Under the pieces are notes generated by a model. The model was given only the letters and a program-made list of their open reading frames with translations. It was not told the DNA's origin and did no database searches. A DNA stretch of 39,385 bases, from NCBI GenBank assembly GCA_903896675.1, contig CAITYU010000538.1, positions 1-39,385 of the forward strand. Direction: 5' to 3'. Positions 8,724 through 14,927 of this stretch are shown one piece after another. A program made the translations under genes and the position numbers. Origin of the DNA: an uncultured Planctomycetaceae bacterium (GTDB lineage Bacteria > Planctomycetota > Planctomycetia > Planctomycetales > Planctomycetaceae). Each line of letters begins with the position of its first letter. Within the stretch, counting starts at the first letter, position 1.

Positions 8724-8732
8724 TCGGGCACA

Positions 8733-8756
8733 GGATGTTGACAATCTGCAACATCC
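8733..8756 (+). terminator. Stem-loop after the exported-protein gene, probable terminator
   Basis: GGATGTTG at 8733-8740 pairs perfectly with CAACATCC at 8749-8756 around an 8-base loop. It begins 10 bases after the stop codon at 8723. There is no U-rich tail, so termination would be weak or Rho-aided. It separates this gene from the flp promoter. Confidence 0.45.
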
Positions 8757-8793
8757 CGGCACAAACAGACTCAAACCACAGTTTTTTCGCAGT

Positions 8794-8845
8794 GTCCGAA
8801 AACCCGCACAGTCTTTTTTGACTCACGATTTTCCTGACCTAACTT
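8794..8845 (+). promoter_or_regulatory. Promoter and upstream conserved box of flp copy 1
   Basis: A -35 like TTGACT (8818-8823) is followed after 16 bases by TAACTT (8840-8845). The same arrangement recurs before the second pilin gene. A 12-base box GTCCGAAAACCC at 8794-8805, twelve bases before the -35, is identical in both copies and may be an activator site or UP-like element. The start of transcription would be near 8852, leaving about 150 bases of leader. Confidence 0.6.
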
Positions 8846-8851
8846 CAATGG

Positions 8852-8979
8852 CACAGTCGCGGTCGAATGCACGGGCCGGTAGTGAGTGTCGCGTGTGGTG
8901 GCTGTGATGACGGAACACTGAAGGTCAGTGGTCCGCCCGGGCGGTGCACCGCCGTGAAGTCCATTGCCCTCATGAGGGC
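8852..8979 (+). ncRNA. Structured 5' leader of flp copy 1, candidate cis-regulatory RNA
   Basis: Four stems can be drawn in order. Stem A: CACAGTC 8852-8858 with GGCTGTG 8900-8906. Stem B: CACTG 8916-8920 with CAGTG 8926-8930, loop AAGGT. Stem C: GGCGG 8940-8944 with CCGCC 8949-8953, loop TGCA. Stem D: GCCCT 8966-8970 with AGGGC 8975-8979. An AGGAAGGA ribosome site and the ATG at 9000 follow. The same four stems occur before the second pilin gene; A, B and D carry compensatory changes and C differs only in its loop. Confidence 0.6.
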
Positions 8980-8999
8980 ACATCAGGAAGGAAAGCGCA

Positions 9000-9173
9000 A
9001 TGTCGAAGTTCACAGCAAGTGTTAAGAAGTTTCTGGTTTCAGAAGACGGCCCGACCGCAGTCGAATATGCAGTGATGCTGGCCCTGATCGTCGTGGTTTG
9101 TATTACTGCTGTCACTTCCGTCGGCACCGCAGCAAACACCAAGTTCAACTCAGTGGCCACCTCACTGAAGTGA
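9000..9173 (+). CDS. flp: Flp/Tad-type pilin, copy 1
   Basis: 57 residues. The sequence contains SEDGPTAVEYAVMLALIVVV: a Flp prepilin site with cleavage expected after G17, glutamate at +5 (E22) and tyrosine at +6 (Y23) of the mature protein, then a hydrophobic helix. This is the hallmark of class IVb Flp pilins. They are processed by a CpaA/TadV prepilin peptidase and assembled into adhesive pili by the Tad machinery. The mature pilin would be 40 residues. The start ATG at 9000 follows AGGAAGGAAAG. The second copy 433 bases downstream differs at four positions only (T5A, K10R, S51D, T54N). Because of its size the gene is easily missed by automatic calling. It is followed by its own strong terminator. 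Confidence 0.95.
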   Translation: MSKFTASVKKFLVSEDGPTAVEYAVMLALIVVVCITAVTSVGTAANTKFNSVATSLK

Positions 9174-9203
9174 TTCAGACCCGCAGTTGCTCGACTGCTT
9201 AAA

Positions 9204-9240
9204 CAGGGAACTCGGCTCGGCTGAGTTCCCTGTATTTGTT
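9204..9240 (+). terminator. Rho-independent terminator after flp copy 1
   Basis: CAGGGAACTC at 9204-9213 pairs with GAGTTCCCTG at 9223-9232 (10 bp), followed by TATTTGTTT. It lies 31 bases after the stop. It should make the first pilin a separate monocistronic transcript. Confidence 0.85.
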
Positions 9241-9399
9241 TACGCGCGGCAACTGGGTGATTTTCGTCAGCTATCGACGCATCCGGTCAACAGGCCGACC
9301 CAGTTAATGTCTCCGGGAAAACACACGATTCGCAGCGTTTTCGAGCAACGCAGTCAACAGATCTGCACAGTCGGAATTTCCCTGCCATGTTTTCGTACA

Positions 9400-9450
9400 G
9401 TCCGAAAACCCACAGTTTTTTTTTGACGCAATCATTTCCTGACCTAGCTT
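9400..9450 (+). promoter_or_regulatory. Promoter and upstream conserved box of flp copy 2
   Basis: Copy of the first pilin promoter: GTCCGAAAACCC at 9400-9411, TTGACG at 9423-9428, and TAGCTT at 9445-9450 with the same 16-base spacing. The bases between the boxes are also largely kept (TTTCCTGACC). Since this lies after a terminator, the second pilin gene probably has independent transcription. Confidence 0.6.
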
Positions 9451-9456
9451 CAATGA

Positions 9457-9584
9457 TGCAGTCGGGAGATCGGACGCAGGCCTGAAATGAGTGCCATGTG
9501 TCAGGACTGCAGTCGCGGGACGCTGAAGGTCAGCGCTCCGTTAGTGGCGGGAAACCGCCGTGAAGGCTTTGCCCGTGATCGGGC
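9457..9584 (+). ncRNA. Structured 5' leader of flp copy 2, candidate cis-regulatory RNA
   Basis: Same order of stems as copy 1. Stem A: TGCAGTC 9457-9463 with GACTGCA 9505-9511. Stem B: CGCTG 9521-9525 with CAGCG 9531-9535 around the identical loop AAGGT. Stem C: GGCGG 9546-9550 with CCGCC 9555-9559 and a GAAA tetraloop. Stem D: GCCCG 9571-9575 with CGGGC 9580-9584. The GAAGGA ribosome site and ATG at 9606 follow 21 bases after stem D, nearly the same distance as in copy 1. Confidence 0.6.
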
Positions 9585-9605
9585 TCACCACGAAGGACAA
9601 TAAAG

Positions 9606-9779
9606 ATGTCAAAGTTCGCCGCAAGCGTAAAGAGGTTCCTGGTTTCTGAAGACGGTCCAACCGCAGTGGAATATGCGGTAATGCTGGCCTTGATTGTCGT
9701 CGTCTGCATCACCGCAGTCACTTCCGTCGGAACCGCAGCAAATACGAAGTTCAATGATGTGGCTAACTCACTCAAGTGA
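9606..9779 (+). CDS. flp: Flp/Tad-type pilin, copy 2
   Basis: 57 residues, the tandem duplicate of the pilin at 9000. The prepilin cleavage region and hydrophobic helix are identical (GPTAVEYAVMLALIVVV). Differences are A5 and R10 in the leader peptide and D51 and N54 near the C terminus of the mature protein. At DNA level there are many silent changes, so the protein is under purifying selection and the duplication is not recent. It is followed by a stem-loop (9811-9840) and, after 122 bases, by the prepilin peptidase gene that would process it. Two near-identical major pilins could allow different expression levels or mixed filaments. Confidence 0.95.
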   Translation: MSKFAASVKRFLVSEDGPTAVEYAVMLALIVVVCITAVTSVGTAANTKFNDVANSLK

Positions 9780-9810
9780 AGCAGGCCGCGTAACAGCTGC
9801 TGAGTCCGGG

Positions 9811-9840
9811 AGCAGAGAATTTTCTGCTGCATTCTCTGCT
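9811..9840 (+). terminator. Stem-loop after flp copy 2, probable attenuator or 3' stabiliser
   Basis: AGCAGAGAAT at 9811-9820 pairs perfectly with ATTCTCTGCT at 9831-9840 around a 10-base loop. There is no U-run behind it. In pilus operons a hairpin after the abundant pilin often lowers read-through into assembly genes or stabilises the pilin mRNA. That role is inferred here. Confidence 0.5.
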
Positions 9841-9901
9841 GCCTGGCTTCTGACTACCTCCAGAAAAATCCCCCTTTTCCTCCGGTTACAGGATTTCACT
9901 C

Positions 9902-10453
9902 ATGACTGTCACGGATCTCATTCTTGAAAACTGGCCTGTTCGCCTCGTTTCGCTCGTACTGATCCTCGCCGCGTGGATTGACGGACGCGACCTGAAGGTT
10001 CCCAACTGGATCACCTTTCCGATGGTACTCGCCGGACTCGCCTACTCCACCGCTGTGGGTGGGCTCCCCGGGTTGACTGCCGGACTGCTGGGAATGTGCG
10101 TGGGGCTGCTGACGCTGTTGCCCCTTTACTCCGTCGGTGGCATGGGTGCGGGGGACGTCAAACTGATGGCCGGAATCGGCGCCTGGATGGGCTGGCAGAT
10201 CACACTGGCAGCCTTCGCCGTGTCGGCTGTGATCGGGGCCATTATGGCAGTCTGCATGGTGCTGTACCGTCGCACGACCGGACATCATTACCAGCAGTTT
10301 CTGCTGATTCTCAGCGAATGGCTGGCCATCCGCAGTCCGGAAAAACTGTCTGCAATCGCTGCAGAACGGAAACCCCGCATGCTGCTGCTGCCGTACGGTA
10401 TTCCCATCTGCTTCGGAACCATTGGCTACTTCTACTACCAGAACATGATCTGA
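9902..10453 (+). CDS. cpaA: Prepilin peptidase, A24 family (CpaA/TadV type)
   Basis: 183 residues, short form without the N-methyltransferase domain of PilD. Both catalytic aspartates are visible: D27 in WIDGRDLKVPN and D85 in GMGAGDVKLM. The protein is a multi-helix inner-membrane aspartic protease. It cleaves the leader of Flp prepilins and pseudopilins on the cytoplasmic side of the membrane. A C-terminal stretch (about 120-160) is longer than in the shortest TadV proteins and ends with a further helix (LLPYGIPICFGTIGYFYY). The gene directly follows the two pilin genes it should serve and is closed by a strong terminator at 10506, so it seems separated from cpaB. Confidence 0.92.
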   Translation: MTVTDLILENWPVRLVSLVLILAAWIDGRDLKVPNWITFPMVLAGLAYSTAVGGLPGLTAGLLGMCVGLLTLLPLYSVGGMGAGDVKLMAGIGAWMGWQITLAAFAVSAVIGAIMAVCMVLYRRTTGHHYQQFLLILSEWLAIRSPEKLSAIAAERKPRMLLLPYGIPICFGTIGYFYYQNMI

Positions 10454-10505
10454 ACACAACGGGTTCGATCCGCCACGTCGGCAGAATCCGCTGAAAACTG
10501 TCTGC

Positions 10506-10540
10506 ACCGGCCGTCAATTCTGACGCGCCGGTTTTCTTCA
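10506..10540 (+). terminator. Rho-independent terminator after the prepilin peptidase gene
   Basis: A stem runs from ACCGGCCGTCA (10506-10516) over the loop ATTC to TGACGCGCCGGT (10521-10532): 11 pairs with one bulged C, then TTTTCTTC. It divides the Tad locus into a pilin/peptidase part and a CpaB-CpaC-CpaE part. Confidence 0.85.
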
Positions 10541-10747
10541 CAGGACAGGGAAGTACCTGACTTTAGACAATCCTTGCAGCATTCGGTGAAGCAGGGAATT
10601 CGCTATGCCGAAAATGATGCTGGTGATGGCTGTAGCGTCTGAAAGAGAATTGACGGTTGTAATGGTGCCGCAGATCACTGGTATACCCCAGTGGAGTGAC
10701 ACACCATCGCTGTCAGTATCCCGCGGACGCTCAGAAAAGTGACTGCG

Positions 10748-11710
10748 ATGAAGCCACAGAGTCTGATTATGCTGGCCGTTGCCATCGGTTGCGGCCTGAT
10801 TTCGATGCTGGGTATTCGACAACTGCTCAACAGAGAAGATGTGAAGAAGGAGCCTGTTCGGGAGATCGTTTCAGCGCTGGTGGATATCCCGGCCGGTGTT
10901 CCGCTGGACAAAAGCAACGTGCACTTCGTATCCGTTCCAGAACACCTTGTTCCACAGTTCGCCGTCGTTTCGATGGAGGAACTTGAGCAGCGTTCTCTGA
11001 AACGGCCGGCAAACGCCGGAGAATGGATTCTGAGTAATAAACTGGGGGACAAAGGGCAGTTTGGAGCAATCGCCAATCTGCCCGAAGGTATGGCTGCGGC
11101 AACCATTCCATGTGATGACACCACAACTCACAGCGGAATGCTGACGCCTGGAAATCGCATCGATCTGCTCCTGACCTACCGTCCGGAGGGCAGCAGCAAT
11201 CAGAAGACCATCACGGTTCTGGAATTCGTCGAAGTCTTCGCGATTGACAACAACATCTACGGCTCTGACATGAATCAGGAGAATAAGGCAAGGAATCTGA
11301 CGCTGCTGGTAACACCCGAGCAGTCAAAGGCCGTGGCTCTGGCCAAAGAACTTGGCAAGCTGTCCACAACTCTGCGTCGCCCCGGTGATGCACCTCCGGC
11401 AGATCCAAAGTCCATCTCTCCCGATTTTCTGGAAACAATGCGAAACAAATCCAATCTTGACAAACCAGGGATCGCCGGTGCAGAGGATGAGTCGGATACA
11501 TCCGCAGCCGCCGGAGCTTCAGTTGGGACAGGGATTTCCGACCTGCTGGACAGAGAACTTGAGAGAAACGAACGAAGTGCCGAAGCGGACACAGCACAGC
11601 GGGCTGAAAAGTCAGACGCACACTGGGTTCTGGAGATTCATGAAAAGGAAAAGGTTCGAATGGAGCGGGTGAAGATTCCTGAACCCGCTCAGGTCAGTGC
11701 AAAGCTTTAA
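10748..11710 (+). CDS. cpaB: Flp pilus assembly protein CpaB (RcpC)
   Basis: 320 residues from the ATG at 10748. A GTG three codons earlier is possible. There is one N-terminal membrane anchor (SLIMLAVAIGCGLISMLGI), then a SAF-like domain (ALVDIPAGVPLDKSNVHFV, about residues 43-105) and the RcpC/CpaB domain with CDDTTTHSGMLTPGNRIDLL and LLVTPEQSKAVALAKELGKL. The C-terminal third (about 215-320) is polar, rich in D, E, A and S and probably disordered. CpaB is a periplasmic partner of the CpaC secretin in Tad pilus export. The gene is the first of the second Tad segment (cpaB, cpaC, cpaE) and begins 208 bases after the terminator. No clear promoter was identified in that gap. Confidence 0.92.
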   Translation: MKPQSLIMLAVAIGCGLISMLGIRQLLNREDVKKEPVREIVSALVDIPAGVPLDKSNVHFVSVPEHLVPQFAVVSMEELEQRSLKRPANAGEWILSNKLGDKGQFGAIANLPEGMAAATIPCDDTTTHSGMLTPGNRIDLLLTYRPEGSSNQKTITVLEFVEVFAIDNNIYGSDMNQENKARNLTLLVTPEQSKAVALAKELGKLSTTLRRPGDAPPADPKSISPDFLETMRNKSNLDKPGIAGAEDESDTSAAAGASVGTGISDLLDRELERNERSAEADTAQRAEKSDAHWVLEIHEKEKVRMERVKIPEPAQVSAKL

Positions 11711-11942
11711 GTACAGTGTATCTGCAAAGCTCTGTATGCATCACGCTGCCGGTCGCAGCAGTCAACAGTAACGGCCGGACAGCAGCCGAAGAGGCGATAC
11801 TTCGGTGATGACAGACGCAATGCGTGCGATATGCCTGCAACCGGCAGGATTCCGGGGCAGGCGCATCGCGGAAAGAAGTCTTCCAGCGATCTGCGGCAGT
11901 CACAATTGGCTGCCGCAGCATACGCGTTTCAGGGGTGCAGGG

Positions 11943-13607
11943 ATGCAGCTTCAAAAACTTATAACCGTTCTGCTGCTGACAGCCGGACTGTTTGTACATG
12001 TGGAAGCGTCAGCACAGACATCACGCTCCTCGCCCGTCTACGAGACCCGTGCAGGAGCCAATGAAGTCACACTTATCGAACGCTTCTCGCTGTTCATCCG
12101 GCACAATTGCCGCATTCGGCGAGTGATGGACTTTGATGACGAAGTCCTGACCGTACAGCCGGTGGAGGAGCATCCTGAGCAGATCCGCGTCTACGCACTC
12201 AAGGCCGGCGTCACATCGCTGACCATCGTTGATGAAAATGATGCGGTGACCGAAGTTGAGGTTCTTGTCCGCGGTGATGTTCGGCACCTTGACTCCGTCA
12301 TCCGACGGCTCTACCCGGATGACGCCATCAGTATCGAAGCCATCAACGAAAACTCCGTGCGACTTGATGGCTGGGTCAGTCGTCCGGAACACGTGGCTGA
12401 GATTGAAGCCATCGCGCAGCAGCACTATGACGAAGTCCTCAACCACATGCAGACCGGTGGCGTTCAGCAGATCATGCTGAAGTGCACTGTGATGGAAGTT
12501 CAGCGATCCAAACTGCGACGACTGGGTATGAATTTCTCCATGGTTCGCCCGGATGGATATCTCGCCTCAAGCCCCGGGCCCATCACACCCGTCTCCGCTC
12601 TGAGTATCGGCAGTGGCGGCGCAACCATCGGTCACAACAATCTCACCAACTCAACAGTCACGTGGGGATTGACTCGCCCAAACGGCGTATTCCAGGGTTT
12701 TGTACAGGCCATGCTGGATGAAGGCATTTTCAGAACCCACGCCACTCCCATGATCCTTACACACAACGGTCGCCCGGCCACATTTCTGAGCGGCGGTGAA
12801 GTGCCGATTCCGGTTGCCGGAGGGCTGGGAACCAGCGGAGTCACCTACAGAGAGTTCGGCATTCAACTGAATACTGTTCCCTATATTCTTGGTAACGGAC
12901 GAGTGCGTCTGGAGGTCGAGACAAAGATCAGTGATCAGGACTTCTCGAATATTGTCACGATCAATGGCAACGCCACTTCGTCGTTTCGTACCAATAGCGC
13001 CAATACTCAGGTGGAAATGAATTTCGGAGAAGTGCTGGTCATCGCCGGACTGGTCTCGCGGAGATCCTTCGGGACCACCAATAAAGTGCCATTCTTCGGT
13101 GAAATTCCATGGATTGGCGCAGCATTCAGCAGTAAGTCCCACACCGATTCGGAATCGGAACTGATCATCCTTGTGACCCCTGAACTGGTGGCACCGATGT
13201 CCGCTGACCAGGTCCCCGGAATTGGGCCCGGAATGTCCTCCGTGTCACCGGTGGATCGTGAACTGTTCTTCCACGGTCTGCTGGAGGTCCCGGCAACCGG
13301 ACAGACGTGCGATGACTGCCTGAAACACCAGACGACAGCGGGACAGTGCAGGAATCCGGAGTGTGTCAACTGCGAAGGCGGTATCAACTGCGTGCAGACA
13401 CCCACCTCAGAACGCGTCAAACAGGATCCGACTTTGGAACCTGCCACACGAGCCAATGCGGGGACTGCACCCAAAGCAGGCCCTCGGCAGCAGAACGCCA
13501 TTAAACCGGCAAGCTCTCCGAGCCGAGCCATCGATCGCAGGCCACCGGCTCGACGCACCAGTGACACCAGCGGACGCAGTGGGCTCATTTCACCCGCACT
13601 TCGCTGA
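11943..13607 (+). CDS. cpaC: Tad/Flp pilus outer-membrane secretin CpaC (RcpA)
   Basis: 554 residues from the ATG at 11943, where a signal peptide begins (MQLQKLITVLLLTAGLFVHV then EASAQT). Upstream starts from 11805 would bury this signal and are rejected. An N-terminal pilus-type secretin domain (about 30-110) is followed by a BON-like domain (DSVIRRLYPDDAISIEAIN, ending around HYDEVLNHM). The secretin channel domain then runs from about 170 to 430, including GGEVPIPV, VRLEVETKISDQD, VEMNFGEVLVIAGL and the closing ELIILVTPELVAPM. The C-terminal tail is odd: six cysteines (456, 459, 469, 474, 477, 483) lie within 28 residues, then a basic, proline-rich end. The protein should form the outer-membrane gate for Flp pili. 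Confidence 0.93.
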   Translation: MQLQKLITVLLLTAGLFVHVEASAQTSRSSPVYETRAGANEVTLIERFSLFIRHNCRIRRVMDFDDEVLTVQPVEEHPEQIRVYALKAGVTSLTIVDENDAVTEVEVLVRGDVRHLDSVIRRLYPDDAISIEAINENSVRLDGWVSRPEHVAEIEAIAQQHYDEVLNHMQTGGVQQIMLKCTVMEVQRSKLRRLGMNFSMVRPDGYLASSPGPITPVSALSIGSGGATIGHNNLTNSTVTWGLTRPNGVFQGFVQAMLDEGIFRTHATPMILTHNGRPATFLSGGEVPIPVAGGLGTSGVTYREFGIQLNTVPYILGNGRVRLEVETKISDQDFSNIVTINGNATSSFRTNSANTQVEMNFGEVLVIAGLVSRRSFGTTNKVPFFGEIPWIGAAFSSKSHTDSESELIILVTPELVAPMSADQVPGIGPGMSSVSPVDRELFFHGLLEVPATGQTCDDCLKHQTTAGQCRNPECVNCEGGINCVQTPTSERVKQDPTLEPATRANAGTAPKAGPRQQNAIKPASSPSRAIDRRPPARRTSDTSGRSGLISPALR

Positions 13608-13659
13608 CCGCCACGACAGTTGACACCAGAGTTCAGAACATCGTCGGAGAATCGGAATC

Positions 13660-14871
13660 ATGAAAAGTGTACTGCGACTGGCAACTGTTGACCCGGATGA
13701 ACGATCACGTACGGTGCTCAAATCCATGCTGGTCGGCGTCGATACCGTCTGGCTCGAAGCCGAATGTGCCCGCTACGAAGTCTTCATGGAAGTCGCACGC
13801 CAGACTCTGCCGGACATCGCTGTCGTCAACCTCGACTCCAACCCGCAGCGAGGCCTGCAGCTGGTCGGTGAACTGGCCAGGTCGCAGATCAGCTGCGCTA
13901 TCCTCGTGGTCAGTTCGTCCCAGGAAGGCAGCCTGATTCTGCAGGCCATGCGAAATGGTGCGCGCGAGTTTCTCAACCTGCCGCTGCAACTGGAAGACTT
14001 CGTCGCAGCTCTCGACCGGCTGCGAGTTTCGCTTGGAGGCGTTGGTACTGAGGGCGCTTCACGCAGTGGAACCATTGTAACGGTCGCCGGAGTGTCAGGC
14101 GGAGTTGGCTGCACCGCTCTGGCAGTGAACGCAGGTGCCGCACTGGCCATTGACAGTGAAAATTCTCCAGTCATTATTGACCTCGACCTCACGCTCGGCG
14201 ACGCCGACGTCTGGCTGGACATCATTCCCGAATACACAATCAAGGACATCGTGGAAAGTATCAATCGCCTGGACTACGGACTGCTCAAAAGATCGCTCAC
14301 ACGGCATTCGTGCGGCGCATTTCTGCTGCCCCGCCCAATCGAACTTGAACACGCGGAAATGATTCGTCCTGATGACCTGCGACGAATCCTGTCTCTCCTG
14401 AAAGCGACATTCTCACACCTCATCATCGATGTCAGCAAATCGTTCAGCCGGCTCGATATGGCTGTTATGGAAGTATCGGACCGTGTGCTGCTCGTCACAC
14501 AACTCGACCTGTCCTGCCTCAGAAACGTGATCCGCATCATGCAGTTGCTGGACCATTACCCCCTGATCAAGGGTAAGGTCGAAATCATCGTCAATCGAGT
14601 CGGTCTGGAGGACTGCGATATCAGCCTCAACAAGGCACTGGAAACCATCGGTCGCAGCGTCTACTGGCAACTGCCAAATGACTACTCGGTCATGTCCGGA
14701 GCCCGCAACAATGGTATCCCTCTGGCACAATTCGCTCCGCGGGCAAAACTGACGAAAGCGATCTCCGAAATGATCCATCGGCTCACGGCTCCGGTCGACC
14801 CCGCCGGACGGCCTGTGGAAGAACCTGCAAAAAAACGGGGAGGCCTGTTCGGGCTGTTCGCTGGACGCTGA
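13660..14871 (+). CDS. cpaE: Flp pilus assembly protein CpaE (TadZ), receiver-like plus ParA/MinD-like ATPase domain
   Basis: 403 residues. Residues 1-125 form an atypical response-regulator-like domain (VVNLDS with D59 near the usual phospho-site; LILQAMRNGAREFLNLPLQL). Residues 136-380 are MinD/ParA-like: VIIDLDLTLGDADVWLD (Walker A' region) and LIIDVSKSFSRLDMAV (Walker B region). The deviant Walker A motif is GVSGGVGCTA at 144-153, where both usual lysines of KGGxGKT are replaced (S146, C151). CpaE proteins often lack the P-loop lysine, so the domain may bind nucleotide without strong hydrolysis. CpaE localises the Tad apparatus to the cell pole. It starts 52 bases after cpaC. Confidence 0.92.
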   Translation: MKSVLRLATVDPDERSRTVLKSMLVGVDTVWLEAECARYEVFMEVARQTLPDIAVVNLDSNPQRGLQLVGELARSQISCAILVVSSSQEGSLILQAMRNGAREFLNLPLQLEDFVAALDRLRVSLGGVGTEGASRSGTIVTVAGVSGGVGCTALAVNAGAALAIDSENSPVIIDLDLTLGDADVWLDIIPEYTIKDIVESINRLDYGLLKRSLTRHSCGAFLLPRPIELEHAEMIRPDDLRRILSLLKATFSHLIIDVSKSFSRLDMAVMEVSDRVLLVTQLDLSCLRNVIRIMQLLDHYPLIKGKVEIIVNRVGLEDCDISLNKALETIGRSVYWQLPNDYSVMSGARNNGIPLAQFAPRAKLTKAISEMIHRLTAPVDPAGRPVEEPAKKRGGLFGLFAGR

Positions 14872-14927
14872 CGGAATGTGGACTCGAGCTACCAGATATG
14901 CGGACACTCTGACGCGGCTGCCTTCCC

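Noticed and set aside
8852-8979. Match of the flp leader to the c-di-GMP-I riboswitch
   Set aside because: The conserved GGGCAAACC-like and GCAAAGCC-like core segments of that class are not present.
10651-10690. TTGACG in the gap before cpaB as a promoter
   Set aside because: No -10-like box at 15-19 bases; TATACC is 26 bases away.
14898-14912. ATG at 14898 as the porin start
   Set aside because: It is in frame but meets TGA after four codons, so the TTG at 14928 remains the only start that keeps the signal peptide.
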